From JBCCGI01 sp039029355 (lineage in GTDB: Bacteria; Planctomycetota; UBA1135; GCA-002686595), in assembly GCA_039029355.1 (NCBI GenBank), contig JBCCGI010000007.1, forward strand, positions 103,403-167,402: DNA of 64,000 nt, written 5' to 3'. The notes under the pieces were generated by a model. It was not told the DNA's origin. It ran no database searches and worked only from the letters and a program-made list of their open reading frames with translations. This document shows positions 50,389 to 58,962 of this stretch, piece after piece (the first letter of the stretch is position 1; the number at the start of each line of letters is the position of its first letter). The position numbers and the translations under genes were made by a program.

Positions 50389-51066
50389 ATGAAGCGCGCG
50401 GAGAAGGCGGAGCGCATCCAGGCCGTCTTGGACGATCTGATTGCCGAGGTCGAGGTCCCCCTCGACCATCGTGACCCGTTCACCCTGCTCATCGCGGTGC
50501 TGCTGTCCGCGCAGTGCACCGACAAGAAGGTCAACGAGGTCACCCCGTTCCTCTTCGAGCGCGCCGCGACGCCGGCCGAGATGGTCGAGCTCTCGGTCGA
50601 GGAGATCCGCGCCATCATCAAGCCCTGCGGCCTGTCGCCGGCCAAATCCAAGGCCATCGCCGGGCTGTCGCGCATCCTGCTGGAGGATCACGACGGCGAG
50701 GTGCCGCGCAGCTTCGAGGAGCTGGAGGAACTCCCCGGCGTGGGGCACAAGACCGCGAGCGTCGTCATGGCCCAGGCGTTCGGCGTGCCGGCCTTCCCGG
50801 TCGACACGCACATCCACCGCCTCGCGGCCCGCTGGGGCCTCTCCGACGGCTCGTCGGTGGCGCGGACCGAGCGCGACTTGAAGCGCGTCTTCCCGCGCGA
50901 AGCGTGGAACAAGCTCCACCTGCAGATCATCCTGTTCGGCCGCGCGCACTGTCCGGCGCGCGGGCACGACCTCGCCGCCTGCCCCATCTGCGGCTTCGCG
51001 GCGACCAAGACCCGGATGCGGGCCGAGTCGGCCCAGCGCCGCGCCGTCGCGCGGAAGAAGTCATGA
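50389..51066 (+). CDS. nth: endonuclease III with non-standard Fe-S ligands
   Basis: DNA glycosylase/AP lyase for oxidised pyrimidines. 225 residues. The helix-hairpin-helix LPGVGHKTASVVMAQAFG carries the lyase Lys 121, and VDTHIHRLAARWG carries the catalytic Asp 139; both are intact. The usual C-x6-C-x2-C-x5-C iron-sulfur loop is replaced by C188-x9-C198-x2-C201 with no fourth Cys after it, so a normal [4Fe-4S] cluster is doubtful. The ATG of the next gene overlaps its TGA (ATGA). Confidence 0.92.
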   Translation: MKRAEKAERIQAVLDDLIAEVEVPLDHRDPFTLLIAVLLSAQCTDKKVNEVTPFLFERAATPAEMVELSVEEIRAIIKPCGLSPAKSKAIAGLSRILLEDHDGEVPRSFEELEELPGVGHKTASVVMAQAFGVPAFPVDTHIHRLAARWGLSDGSSVARTERDLKRVFPREAWNKLHLQIILFGRAHCPARGHDLAACPICGFAATKTRMRAESAQRRAVARKKS

Positions 51067-51848
51067 GCGACATCCTGGATGCGGCCTGGTCGGCCCTCGA
51101 GGAGGGCCAGCCGGAGGAGGCGCTCGAGCTGCTCGAGCGGGCCGACGACGTCCCTCAGCGGTGGGCCGCGGCGACGCTGGCCTACCTCGGCCTGGAGGAC
51201 TTCGAGCGCGCCGAGAGCGCCCTGAACCGCGCCAACGCGACGCCCGCGGGCCGCGACGACGCGGACGTGCTGATCGCGAGCGGCGAGCTGCACCTCGCCC
51301 GCTGGCGCACCGACGAGGCGCACGCGGCCTTCGACAAGCTGTGCGAGCGCGAGCCCAGCGTCGAGGGCCTCGAGCGGCTCTCGCTCTGCTGCGACCTGCG
51401 CGGCGACGTCGAGGGCGCCGACCGCGCGCTGCAGCAGGCTCACGAGCTCGACCCCGAGAGCCGCCCGCTCCCCCCGCGGCTCTCGCCCGAGGAGTTCGAG
51501 AACGTGACGGCGGCAGCCGTCGAGGAGCTGCCGGAGGCCTTCCGCGAGGCGCTGAACCGGGTCGCGATCGTCATCGATCCCGTGCCCGGAGCCGGCGCCG
51601 TCGTCGGCGACGGGCGCGAGACGCCGCCCGACCTCCTGGGCCTGTTCGTGGGGCCGTCGCTGCTGGAGACCTCGGTCGAGGCCTCGGCCGAGCTCCCCCC
51701 CACCGTCTACCTCTTCCAGCGCAACCTGGAGCGCATCTCCGCCGACCGCGACGTGCTGCTCCAGGAGATCCAGGTGACGCTGTACCACGAGCTCGGACAC
51801 GCCCTCGGCTTCGACGAGGAGGGCGTGGACGAGATGGGCCTGGGCTAG
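51063..51848 (+). CDS. TPR-zincin metallopeptidase-family protein
   Basis: A 261-residue protein. Residues 1-130 are TPR-like helical pairs (ALEEGQPEEALELLERAD and so on). Residues 150-261 form the minimal MMP-like zincin domain: ALNRVAIVIDPVPG, LLGLFVGPSL, PTVYLFQRNLERI and the zinc motif YHELGHALGFDEE (His 242, His 246 and Asp 251 or a neighbouring acid). The family role is not known. Translationally coupled to nth by an ATGA overlap. Confidence 0.85.
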   Translation: MSDILDAAWSALEEGQPEEALELLERADDVPQRWAAATLAYLGLEDFERAESALNRANATPAGRDDADVLIASGELHLARWRTDEAHAAFDKLCEREPSVEGLERLSLCCDLRGDVEGADRALQQAHELDPESRPLPPRLSPEEFENVTAAAVEELPEAFREALNRVAIVIDPVPGAGAVVGDGRETPPDLLGLFVGPSLLETSVEASAELPPTVYLFQRNLERISADRDVLLQEIQVTLYHELGHALGFDEEGVDEMGLG

Positions 51849-51895
51849 CCGGCGATCGCCCCGCGGAAGCGCGGGCATCGCGCACCGCAGCGGCC

Positions 51896-51901
51896 TAAGA
51901 T
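51896..51901 (+). promoter_or_regulatory. TAAGAT -10 element, leaderless spacing
   Basis: TAAGAT ends 9 bases before the cyaY ATG at 51911. Confidence 0.5.
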
Positions 51902-51910
51902 CCGGGGACG

Positions 51911-52237
51911 ATGGAAGCCCAACAGTACCTTCTGCTCGCCGACCGCTGCCTCGAGCGCGCGGCCACCTGGCTCGAGGACTTCGACCCCGACGAGGTCGAC
52001 TACTCGACGCCGGACGGCGTGGTGCGGATGGAGTTCGCCGACGGCGTGCAGTTCATCCTGAACCGCCAGGCGGGCGCCAACCAGATGTGGTACGCGGCGG
52101 GCGTTCGCGCCTGGCACTACGACTGGGACGCGGACACCGAGCGCTGGCTCGACGATCGCGACGGCCACGAGCTGTTCACGAACATCGCGCGCACGGTCGG
52201 CGAGAAGCTCGGCCGGCCGCTGCAGCCGGCGGGTTAG
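51911..52237 (+). CDS. cyaY: frataxin-like iron donor protein
   Basis: 108 residues, the normal CyaY length. The acidic first helix and loop (WLEDFDPDEVDYSTPDGV) is the iron-binding ridge. The beta sheet carries VVRMEFADGVQFILNRQAGANQMWYAA, matching the frataxin core, and ends with a helix ELFTNIARTVGEKLG. CyaY tunes Fe-S cluster assembly. No isc gene is adjacent. Its stop overlaps the stop of the convergent gene by three bases. Confidence 0.88.
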   Translation: MEAQQYLLLADRCLERAATWLEDFDPDEVDYSTPDGVVRMEFADGVQFILNRQAGANQMWYAAGVRAWHYDWDADTERWLDDRDGHELFTNIARTVGEKLGRPLQPAG

Positions 52238-53934
52238 CCGTCGCCTTCGCCCGGCGGCTCGCCGCCACCGGGCTCTTCGGCCTCGGGGGCCTCGGCCGGT
52301 TCCGCGGGCAGATCGGGCGGGTCGGCCGGAGGCTCCGGCGCAGCCCGCTGCGGCACCTCGGGCTCGGTCTTCAGCAGCTGGCGGATGCGCGGCGCCGCCG
52401 CCGGGCCGGAGAGCATCAGCTCGACCGGGCCCTCCTCGGGCAGCTCGAGCTCGAGCGACGTCAGCCCGGTGGCTTCCGCGACGGGCAGGCGCACCTGCAG
52501 GTCGAGCTCGTCGGCGATCAGGTCGTAGCGGCCGCCGAGCTCGACCAGGACGCCCTCGCGCAGCTCGAAGGTCTGGTCCGGGTAGAAGATCACCCCGCCA
52601 TCGAGCCGCATACGCAGCGGCGCGACGCGGACCGGCGCGACCGTGCTGAGCCCGTCCCACGGCTCCTCGGGCGACCCCGCGCCGAGGTGCGGGAAGAGCG
52701 TGTAGCTCGCCTCCCCCACGTGCAGCGTCACGTCGGCCGAGGCCCGCTCGAGCGCGCCGTCGAGGGGCAGCGCGAAGTCGCGCAGCTCGAGCCGCCCGAT
52801 GCGGGTCGGATCGGCGGGCTGCAGGCCGTCGAGGAAGGGCAGCAGGCGCGCGACGACCACCTCGGACCAGTAGCCCTCGAGTGCGAACCCCACGTGGCTG
52901 ACCTCCGGGTCTTCGCCCGCGACCGCCGCCGGAGGCACGAACGCGTCGCCGCGGACGCGCCCTTCCAGGATCAACGCGGCCGGCTCGCTGCGCAGCTCGA
53001 CCCGCACGGTGTCGTCGCCCGGTGCCGCGCGCTCCAGCCGCAGCCGCCCGATGCGGTCGCCGAACGCGCGCACGTAGTCCACCTGTTCGGGACCGACCAC
53101 CGCCAGCATCGCGGCGTCGAGGCCGTCGACCGACCAGCTGAACGTGTGCGGCGTCCTGAGCCCCATCAGGAAGCCCTGCAGCTCGTCGAAGGTCACCTCG
53201 ACCTCGACCGGTCCCTCGCCCTTGATCTGCCCGGCTTCGGTGCGGAACGACCAGCGCGCCGTGCCGCTGCCGGAGAAGTCGCTCCGGTCGCCGTTCGCCA
53301 GCTCGAGGCGCCCCTTCTCCAGCGTCAGGTTCAGCTCGCGCCCGGCGGCGTGCATGGCGGGCGTCTCCCAAGAGAAGTGCCAGCTGCCGACCTCGAAGAG
53401 GTAGCGCAGGCCCTCGCCCGAGAGGCTCGCCTGGCTGGACGCGGACGGAACGACGTCGGCCTCGGCGCGCTCCTCGAAGGCGCGCGCGAGGTTGAGCGAC
53501 CCGTTCGCGTCGGTGACGAGCGCGGCGCTGAGGTCCATCGAGAGCGGGCCCAGGTAGCGGTCGCCGAGCCCATCGAACAGGTCCCACAGGGCGGGCAGCT
53601 CGACGTCGGCGCTCGCGACATACTCCTCGCCGGGCGCCAGCAGGAGGACGTTCTCGATGCGCTGGCGCGAGAACCACGCGAGGCGGAACTCGCCGAAGGT
53701 CAGCGTCCCGAGGTGGCGCTCGGCGAAGGCGCTCTCCCACTTCGGTCCCATCATGCGGCCGAACGAGGCTGGCAACAGGAAGACGAAGACGATGCCCGCG
53801 CCGAAGAAGAAGGAGAGGCACCCGAGCGGCGCCCGCACCAGGCAGCCGAAGGACGGACGGCAGCCCTTGGGCTGCGGCGCGTCGCCCGCCGAGCGCACCG
53901 TTTGCTCCGTTTGCTTGGGGGCCGTGATCGTCAT
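52234..53934 (-). CDS. membrane-anchored AsmA-like beta protein
   Basis: A 566-residue protein: a 35-residue cytosolic start with Cys (KGCRPSFGCLVRAPLGC), one span at about 40-58 (SFFFGAGIVFVFLLP), then a long beta-rich extracytoplasmic domain with FGEFRLAWFSRQRIENVLLLAPG, PLSMDLSAALVTDANGSLNL and repeated strand pairs, reminiscent of AsmA/TamB-type lipid-transport proteins. The tail from about 520 is Pro/Glu-rich. The assignment to that superfamily is tentative. It stands 58 bases downstream of yqgE on the same strand. Confidence 0.65.
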   Translation of the reverse strand: MTITAPKQTEQTVRSAGDAPQPKGCRPSFGCLVRAPLGCLSFFFGAGIVFVFLLPASFGRMMGPKWESAFAERHLGTLTFGEFRLAWFSRQRIENVLLLAPGEEYVASADVELPALWDLFDGLGDRYLGPLSMDLSAALVTDANGSLNLARAFEERAEADVVPSASSQASLSGEGLRYLFEVGSWHFSWETPAMHAAGRELNLTLEKGRLELANGDRSDFSGSGTARWSFRTEAGQIKGEGPVEVEVTFDELQGFLMGLRTPHTFSWSVDGLDAAMLAVVGPEQVDYVRAFGDRIGRLRLERAAPGDDTVRVELRSEPAALILEGRVRGDAFVPPAAVAGEDPEVSHVGFALEGYWSEVVVARLLPFLDGLQPADPTRIGRLELRDFALPLDGALERASADVTLHVGEASYTLFPHLGAGSPEEPWDGLSTVAPVRVAPLRMRLDGGVIFYPDQTFELREGVLVELGGRYDLIADELDLQVRLPVAEATGLTSLELELPEEGPVELMLSGPAAAPRIRQLLKTEPEVPQRAAPEPPADPPDLPAEPAEAPEAEEPGGGEPPGEGDG

Positions 53935-53992
53935 CCCTCGCGCGCCCCCTACGGAGCCGGGGGGGCTCCATTCCGCAGACGTCGAAGGTCCA

Positions 53993-54565
53993 TCAGTTCC
54001 AGCTCGGATCGGGAGGCAGGTTCTGCAGGTCCTCGCCCTCCTCGCCGATCGAACGGACGACGCTGCGCCAGGTCGATTCCTGGTCGTCGCCGAAGAGCGC
54101 CTCGACCGACAGCGGCGCCGGGAGCCACGAGCCGGTCTTCAGCTCGCGCTCCAGCTGCCCGCTGCCCCACCCCGAGTAGCCGACGAAGACGCGCACGCGG
54201 CCGCGCGCCCCGTCGGGATCGCGCGCGATGAAGCGGCCGAGCGAGGCGAGGTCGCCCCCGAGCCAGATGCGCCCGTCCAGCGACAGGCCGCCTGGGATCT
54301 CGTCCGGCGCCGTGTGCACGAACTGCATCGAGTCGTGCGCGACCGGGCCGCCGAGGAACACCGGGAAGGTCACCTTGCCCAGGTCCGGGTGGTCGGGCAG
54401 CAGCGCGCGCGTCGTGACCTCGGTCGCGCGGTTGACGACCAGCCCGTACGCCCCGTCGCCGTTGTGCTGGCACATCAGCACGACCGAGTGCATGAAGTTC
54501 GGGTCGACCAGATCGGGCCAGGCCGCCAGCATCGTCCCCGGAACCACTCGCAGCTCTCCCGACAT
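53993..54565 (-). CDS. YqgE/AlgH family protein
   Basis: A 190-residue single-domain protein: VPGTMLAAWPDLVDPNFMHSVVLMCQHNGDGAYGLVVNR at the start, then FLGGPV, the RIWLGGDL region and VFVGYSGWGSGQLERELKTGSWL, all family hallmarks. The function of YqgE/AlgH is not established despite wide conservation. It is last in a four-gene minus-strand unit with the RNA methyltransferases and also has its own TAGCCT element 8 bases before the ATG. Confidence 0.92.
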   Translation of the reverse strand: MSGELRVVPGTMLAAWPDLVDPNFMHSVVLMCQHNGDGAYGLVVNRATEVTTRALLPDHPDLGKVTFPVFLGGPVAHDSMQFVHTAPDEIPGGLSLDGRIWLGGDLASLGRFIARDPDGARGRVRVFVGYSGWGSGQLERELKTGSWLPAPLSVEALFGDDQESTWRSVVRSIGEEGEDLQNLPPDPSWN

Positions 54566-54573
54566 CGCTCCTG

Positions 54574-54579
54574 AGGCTA
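54574..54579 (-). promoter_or_regulatory. TAGCCT -10 element, leaderless spacing
   Basis: On the minus strand TAGCCT ends 8 bases before the ATG at 54565. An AGGAG also lies in the gap, but too near the start (3 bases) to be a good ribosome site. Confidence 0.4.
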
Positions 54580-54795
54580 ACGCTCCGCGGCCGAACAGAC
54601 CAACACCGGCTGCGGCGGGTACTTGGGGAAGGCGCGATCGCGGTCGGAGTAGGAGCAGCGGACGAAGACGCTGCCCTTGGCCGAGGTGATCGTCCGCGCG
54701 TGCCGGCAGGCCGCGCAGAGGCCGCCGTACGGCGAGACAGCGGGGCTCTCCCCACCGGCTCCGCCGCGCCCTCCGGAGCGTCCGCCGCCGCTCAT
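54577..54795 (-). CDS. small cysteine-motif protein, 72 residues
   Basis: Gly/Ser-rich first 25 residues, then CAACRHARTITSAKGSVFVRC and a final Cys in VLVCSA: four Cys in a C-x2-C-x16-C-x18-C-like spacing that could bind zinc. The ATG overlaps the TGA of the RlmD-like gene (ATGA). Similar short Cys proteins exist in other genomes as hypotheticals; no role known. Confidence 0.6.
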   Translation of the reverse strand: MSGGGRSGGRGGAGGESPAVSPYGGLCAACRHARTITSAKGSVFVRCSYSDRDRAFPKYPPQPVLVCSAAER

Positions 54796-56213
54796 GGGCG
54801 CTCCAGCGTCACCACGCACTCCAGGTGCGGGGTGTGCGGGAAGAGGTCGAGCGGCTCGATCGAGCGCACGGCGTAGCCGTCCTCGACCAGCGGCACGAGG
54901 TCGCGCACCGCCGCCGCCGGATTGCAGGAAACGTAGACCAGCCGCGGCGGAGCGAGCCGCCGCAGCTCGGCCACCACCTTGGGGTGCAGCCCCGCGCGCG
55001 GCGGGTCGGCCAGGCAGACATCGGGCGGCGGATAGCTGCCGCCGGGGAGCGTCTCGGCCAGGTCGCCCTCGACGAAGGTCGCCGCGCCGAGGCCGTTGCG
55101 CTCGGCGTTCCAGCGCGCGTCGGCGACGGCCTCGGGCACCAGCTCAAAGCCGAAGAGCCGCCGGTCGGAGCCCGCCGTCACCGCCAGTCCGAGCGCGCCC
55201 GCGCCGCAGCACAGGTCGTACACCATCTCGCCGGCGCCGGCGCGCTCGCGCACAAGGGCGGCGAGGCGTTCGGCCTGGCGCGTGTTCGTCTGGAAGAACG
55301 AGCCCGCGGAGACGCGGAACGACAGGCCCGCCAGGCGCTCTTCGATCCACCCGCTGCCGGCCAGCACGCGCTCGCTCTCCCCCACCGCGACGGTGGCGGC
55401 GCGCGTGCTCACGCTGTGCACGAGGGTCGCGATCTCGGGGTGCCGGGCGAGGATCGCCCGGGCGTAGGGTTCGACCTCCGCCGGCGTCTCGTCCGAGGTG
55501 ACCAGGTGCACGAGCACTTCGCCGGTCGCCTCGGAGCGGCGCAGCACCAGGTGCCGGAGGAGCCCGGTGTGCGCCTCCAGATCCCACGGCGTCAGCCCGC
55601 GCTCGCGCGCGAGCTGGCGCGCGGTGCCGAGGATCGCGCTCGCCCCGGGGAAGGCGATCTCGCAGCGTTCGACGTCGAGCACCTTGCGGTAGAGCCCGCG
55701 CACGTGCAGGCCGACGGCGAAGCTCGCGTCGACGCCTTCGGGCTCGTCGGGCTCGACCCAGCGGCGGCTCGCGAAGGTGAAGTCCATCTTATTGCGGTAG
55801 CCGAAGGGCTCGTCGGCGCCCACGATCGGCGTCACCTCGCAGGGGGCGACGTCGAGGAGCGGCGCGAGCGTGCGCTCGAAGAGCTCCTGCAGCGCTTCGA
55901 GCTGGGCGCCGTATTCGAGCTCCTGCAGGCTGCAGCCGCCGCAGCTCGAGGTGTGCGGACAGCGCGGCGGGACGGCGTTCGGGCTCGGCGCTAGCTGGTC
56001 GAGCGGCCGCGCGTCGAGCGCGCCCTTGCGCTTGCGCAGCACCGCGACGCGCAGCCGCGCGCCGGGGAGCCCACCGCGCACGCGCACGCGCTCGCGGCGC
56101 GCGTCTTCGCCGTCTGCGGGCCAGAAGCCGACGCCCTGGCCCTTGGCGTCGAGGCGCTCGATCGTCAGCTCGAGCTCCTCGCCCTTGCGCGGCCTGCGGG
56201 TCTGCGCCTTCAT
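54792..56213 (-). CDS. RlmD/TrmA-family 23S rRNA (uracil-5-)-methyltransferase
   Basis: A 473-residue protein. N-terminal TRAM-like beta domain (about 10-72), [4Fe-4S] ligands Cys 85, Cys 91, Cys 94 and Cys 184 (CPHTSSCGGC and VERCEI), and the SAM domain with SFFQTNTRQAERL, VYDLCCGAGALGLA, the ADPPRAGLHP motif and catalytic Cys in LVYVSCNPAAAVRDL. The Fe-S cluster indicates the RlmD/RlmCD branch methylating U1939-type sites; the exact target is inferred. The ATG overlaps the trmL stop (ATGA). Confidence 0.9.
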   Translation of the reverse strand: MKAQTRRPRKGEELELTIERLDAKGQGVGFWPADGEDARRERVRVRGGLPGARLRVAVLRKRKGALDARPLDQLAPSPNAVPPRCPHTSSCGGCSLQELEYGAQLEALQELFERTLAPLLDVAPCEVTPIVGADEPFGYRNKMDFTFASRRWVEPDEPEGVDASFAVGLHVRGLYRKVLDVERCEIAFPGASAILGTARQLARERGLTPWDLEAHTGLLRHLVLRRSEATGEVLVHLVTSDETPAEVEPYARAILARHPEIATLVHSVSTRAATVAVGESERVLAGSGWIEERLAGLSFRVSAGSFFQTNTRQAERLAALVRERAGAGEMVYDLCCGAGALGLAVTAGSDRRLFGFELVPEAVADARWNAERNGLGAATFVEGDLAETLPGGSYPPPDVCLADPPRAGLHPKVVAELRRLAPPRLVYVSCNPAAAVRDLVPLVEDGYAVRSIEPLDLFPHTPHLECVVTLERP

Positions 56214-56767
56214 GGGTCCCGACGCACGGCCACGTCCGAGGCGAAGAGGTCGGCGTCGCGCTCGGGGTGCGGCGCGTACGAGCCGTCGTTGTCGGGCAGG
56301 TCGACGCCGGCCGCCACCAGCGCGGTGTAGAGCGCGACCGACACCGCGTTCGCAAGGTTCAGGCTGCGGACGCCGGGCCGGATCGGGATGTAGACGCGGC
56401 GCGCCGCGTAGCGCTCCAGCAGCTCGGCCGGCAGCCCGCTGGACTCCGCGCCGAACACCAGCAGGTCGTCGGCCGCGAACCCGGCGGCGAACAGCGAGTC
56501 GCCGCCGCGCGCGGTGAAGAGGCGTAGCCGCTCTTCGAGCGGCCGGGTCGAGCCCTCGCCCAGCGCCGCGGCCGCGCGCGTCCAGTCGCGGTGCACCACC
56601 AGGTCGACCAGCGGCCAGTAGTCGAGCCCGGCGCGCTTCAGGTAGCGATCGTCGAGCGAGAACCCCAGCGGCTCGACCAGGTGCAGCCGCGTGCCGGTGG
56701 CCGCGGCCAGGCGCGCGGCGCAGCCGGTGTTGTGCGGGATCTCGGGGTGGACGAGGACGACCTCCAT
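56210..56767 (-). CDS. trmL: TrmL-like tRNA (cytidine/uridine-34-2'-O)-methyltransferase
   Basis: A 185-residue minimal SPOUT methyltransferase. The three SPOUT motifs are visible: HPEIPHNTGCAARLAAATG (motif 1), LVFGAESSGLPAELL (motif 2) and the knot end YIPIRPGVRSLNLANAVSVALYTAL (motif 3). TrmL methylates the wobble ribose of two leucine tRNAs in E. coli. It is the first gene of the minus-strand unit, with TAGACT 8 bases before the ATG and no ribosome site. Confidence 0.92.
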   Translation of the reverse strand: MEVVLVHPEIPHNTGCAARLAAATGTRLHLVEPLGFSLDDRYLKRAGLDYWPLVDLVVHRDWTRAAAALGEGSTRPLEERLRLFTARGGDSLFAAGFAADDLLVFGAESSGLPAELLERYAARRVYIPIRPGVRSLNLANAVSVALYTALVAAGVDLPDNDGSYAPHPERDADLFASDVAVRRDP

Positions 56768-56775
56768 GGGCGTGC

Positions 56776-56781
56776 AGTCTA
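56776..56781 (-). promoter_or_regulatory. TAGACT -10 element, leaderless spacing
   Basis: On the minus strand TAGACT ends 8 bases before the trmL ATG at 56767. Confidence 0.5.
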
Positions 56782-56856
56782 GTGGCGTGCCCCTTCAAGC
56801 GGCACGCTTCGCCCCGTTCCGGACCGGCCCGAACCGGCGGGCTCGACCGCGGCCCG

Positions 56857-56862
56857 TACAAT
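56857..56862 (+). promoter_or_regulatory. TACAAT -10 element, leaderless spacing
   Basis: TACAAT ends 6 bases before the ATG at 56869; the gap CGGGGC allows no ribosome site. It also decides the start, since an upstream in-frame ATG at 56782 lies before the element. Confidence 0.5.
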
Positions 56863-56868
56863 CGGGGC

Positions 56869-58065
56869 ATGCGCGCCACCGCTCTCCTCCCCCTGCTCCT
56901 CCTGGCCGCCCCGCTCCAGGCCCAGTTCACCGGCCACGTGATCGTCGTCGACGACGACGGCGGCCCGGGGGTGGACTTCACCGCCATCCAGCCCGCCGTC
57001 GACGCCGCCCTCGAAGGCGATCGCATCCTGGTGGCGGACGGCGTCTATCCCGGCTTCGTCGTAAAGGGGAAGAGCGTGTCGGTCGAGGCCAACCAGGGCG
57101 CGCAGGTCGAGGTTCGCGGGCCGGTCGAGGTGCGCGAGCTGGCGGGCTCGCAGTGGTCGTTCCTGCGCGGGCTGCACGCGAGCGAGGCGCCCGAGACGCC
57201 GGCGACCGAGGTCGCCACCCTGCACGCAAACTCGGGCGTGGGGCACATCTGGGTCGAGCGCTGCAGCTTCGGCGCGCCGCACGCCGCGGCGGACGCGGCC
57301 ACGACCCAGGGGGCGCGGCTGATCCTGGTAGGCGTCGAGCTGACCGGCGGCGCGGGCCGCGCGGGCCTCGCGGTGAAGAGCTCCAACGTCTGGGCGCACC
57401 GGTCGCGCTTCGTCGGCGGCGACGGCGCGCCGGCGGAGCCGGGCGGGGCCGGCATCGCGATGGAGGCCGGCTTCCTGTTCCTGGCCGGGTCCGAGCTCGT
57501 CGGCGGCGGCGGCGGCGACGCGGCGGACCCGGTCACGTGCCCGCGCGGCGGAGACGGGGGCGCGGGGTTGCGCCTGGCCGGGCTCTTTCCGGTGTACGAG
57601 GGCCTCGACAACTCGCTCTCCGGAGGCGCCGGAGGCAGCTCGCTCTGCGGAGCCGCGGGGAGCCCCGGGCCGGGGCTGCTCGACCTCGCGGGCGGCCTGA
57701 TCAACGAGCACCCCGGCGCGGCCGTTTCGGTGTCGAGCTCCTCGCCGATGGTGTTCGGCGACGTGCAGACGCTGACGGTCGACGGCGCCCCCGGCGACGT
57801 CGTGCTGCTGGTTTACTCGTTCTTCGCCGACACGACCGACGTGCTGACCGCCGCGGGGCCGCTGCTCGTGCTGGCGCCCTACTCGCACCTCGGGCGCGTC
57901 GAGCTGCCCGCCTCGGGCACCCTGAGCCTGGCGCGCGAGGTGCCGGCGCTGACGTTCCCCAAAGAGTCCTTCACGCTGCACGTGCAGCCGGTCGCGCTGC
58001 GCGCCGACGGACAGATCGTGGCCGGGGCACCGAGCGCGTTCGGCATCCTGCCGCAGCCGTTCTAG
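56869..58065 (+). CDS. secreted pectin-lyase-like beta-helix protein
   Basis: A 398-residue protein. Signal peptide about 1-20 (ATALLPLLLLAAPLQAQ). VIVVDDDGGPGVDFTAIQPAVDAALEGDRILVADGVYPGF opens a right-handed beta helix (the usual DFTAIQ.AVDAA..GD.I.V..G.Y). Gly-rich loops follow (GGDGAPAEPGGAG, GGGGGDAAD). From about 295 the shared secreted-protein module ends the chain (LTVDGAPGDVVLLVYSFFAD, then LHVQPVAL). No catalytic residues are evident, so a binding or structural role is likely. Confidence 0.8.
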   Translation: MRATALLPLLLLAAPLQAQFTGHVIVVDDDGGPGVDFTAIQPAVDAALEGDRILVADGVYPGFVVKGKSVSVEANQGAQVEVRGPVEVRELAGSQWSFLRGLHASEAPETPATEVATLHANSGVGHIWVERCSFGAPHAAADAATTQGARLILVGVELTGGAGRAGLAVKSSNVWAHRSRFVGGDGAPAEPGGAGIAMEAGFLFLAGSELVGGGGGDAADPVTCPRGGDGGAGLRLAGLFPVYEGLDNSLSGGAGGSSLCGAAGSPGPGLLDLAGGLINEHPGAAVSVSSSSPMVFGDVQTLTVDGAPGDVVLLVYSFFADTTDVLTAAGPLLVLAPYSHLGRVELPASGTLSLAREVPALTFPKESFTLHVQPVALRADGQIVAGAPSAFGILPQPF

Positions 58066-58078
58066 CGGCGCGCCGGGG

Positions 58079-58084
58079 TAGACT
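58079..58084 (+). promoter_or_regulatory. TAGACT -10 element, leaderless spacing
   Basis: TAGACT ends 7 bases before the ATG at 58092, 14 bases after the previous stop. Confidence 0.5.
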
Positions 58085-58091
58085 CCGACCC

Positions 58092-58946
58092 ATGATCGAA
58101 GGAATGGAGCTCTTCGCCGCCCTGCCCGACGAGACGCGGCGCCTCGAGGCGCCGGCGGGGGTCACCGACCTGCACCAGCTCGACCTGCCCGACGGCATCT
58201 ACGAGGGCATGCGCACGTTTGCGGACAACCGCTTCCTCTACCTGGAGCGCCACCTCTCCCGCGCGCAGCGCAGCGCGATGGACCTGGGCTGGTCCGAGCC
58301 GGTCGACGAACAGCTGCTGCGCCGCGGGCTGCACGAGGCCGCCACGGCCTTTCCCGGCGACGAGCGCCTGCGCCTGGACATCTTCGAACACCCGACGACC
58401 GTCCTCGGCGTCGAGACGCGGGTGCTGCTGGCCCTCGCGCCGTATCGCCCCGTGCCCGCGGAGCTGATGGAGCGGGGAGCCCGCGTCGGCATCGCGCACG
58501 GCCTCGGCCGCATGACGCCGCACATCAAGCGCAACGAGTGGATCGCCCGTCGACGCGGCTCGGGGCCCGGCGACCGCGGCTGCTACGAGCACCTCCTCGT
58601 CGACGACGACCGGTGCATCCTCGAGGGCTCCAGCTCCAACGTGTTCGCCGTGCGGGACGGCGCGCTGCTGACCGCTCCGGCCGGCATGCTCGGCGGCATC
58701 CAGCGCGGCATCTTCCTCGAGCTCGCCGAGCGCGAGGGCGTGCCGGTCGAGCTCGTCGCGCCGCGGCTGGACGACATCGAGCGCCTGGACGAGATGTTCC
58801 TCACCAGCTCGTCGCGGGCCGCGGTTCCGATCGTCGAGGTCGAAGGCCAGACCGTCGGCAGCGGCCGGCCGGGGCCGGTGCTGCACCGCCTGTTGGCGGC
58901 CTACGCGACGGTCACCGCCGAGGCACGGCCGGCGCTCGACTTCTAG
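58092..58946 (+). CDS. class IV PLP-dependent aminotransferase
   Basis: A 284-residue fold-type IV enzyme, the family of branched-chain aminotransferase, D-amino-acid aminotransferase and aminodeoxychorismate lyase. The PLP Lys is probably Lys 146 in PHIKRNEW. ILEGSSSNVFAVRDGALLTAP is the phosphate-cup segment (Glu-x-x-x-S-N) and EMFLTSSSRAAVPIVEV the second cup. The substrate cannot be set from sequence alone. It probably shares a transcript with the glycosyltransferase 16 bases downstream. Confidence 0.85.
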   Translation: MIEGMELFAALPDETRRLEAPAGVTDLHQLDLPDGIYEGMRTFADNRFLYLERHLSRAQRSAMDLGWSEPVDEQLLRRGLHEAATAFPGDERLRLDIFEHPTTVLGVETRVLLALAPYRPVPAELMERGARVGIAHGLGRMTPHIKRNEWIARRRGSGPGDRGCYEHLLVDDDRCILEGSSSNVFAVRDGALLTAPAGMLGGIQRGIFLELAEREGVPVELVAPRLDDIERLDEMFLTSSSRAAVPIVEVEGQTVGSGRPGPVLHRLLAAYATVTAEARPALDF

Positions 58947-58962
58947 CGCAGAGACGACGGCG

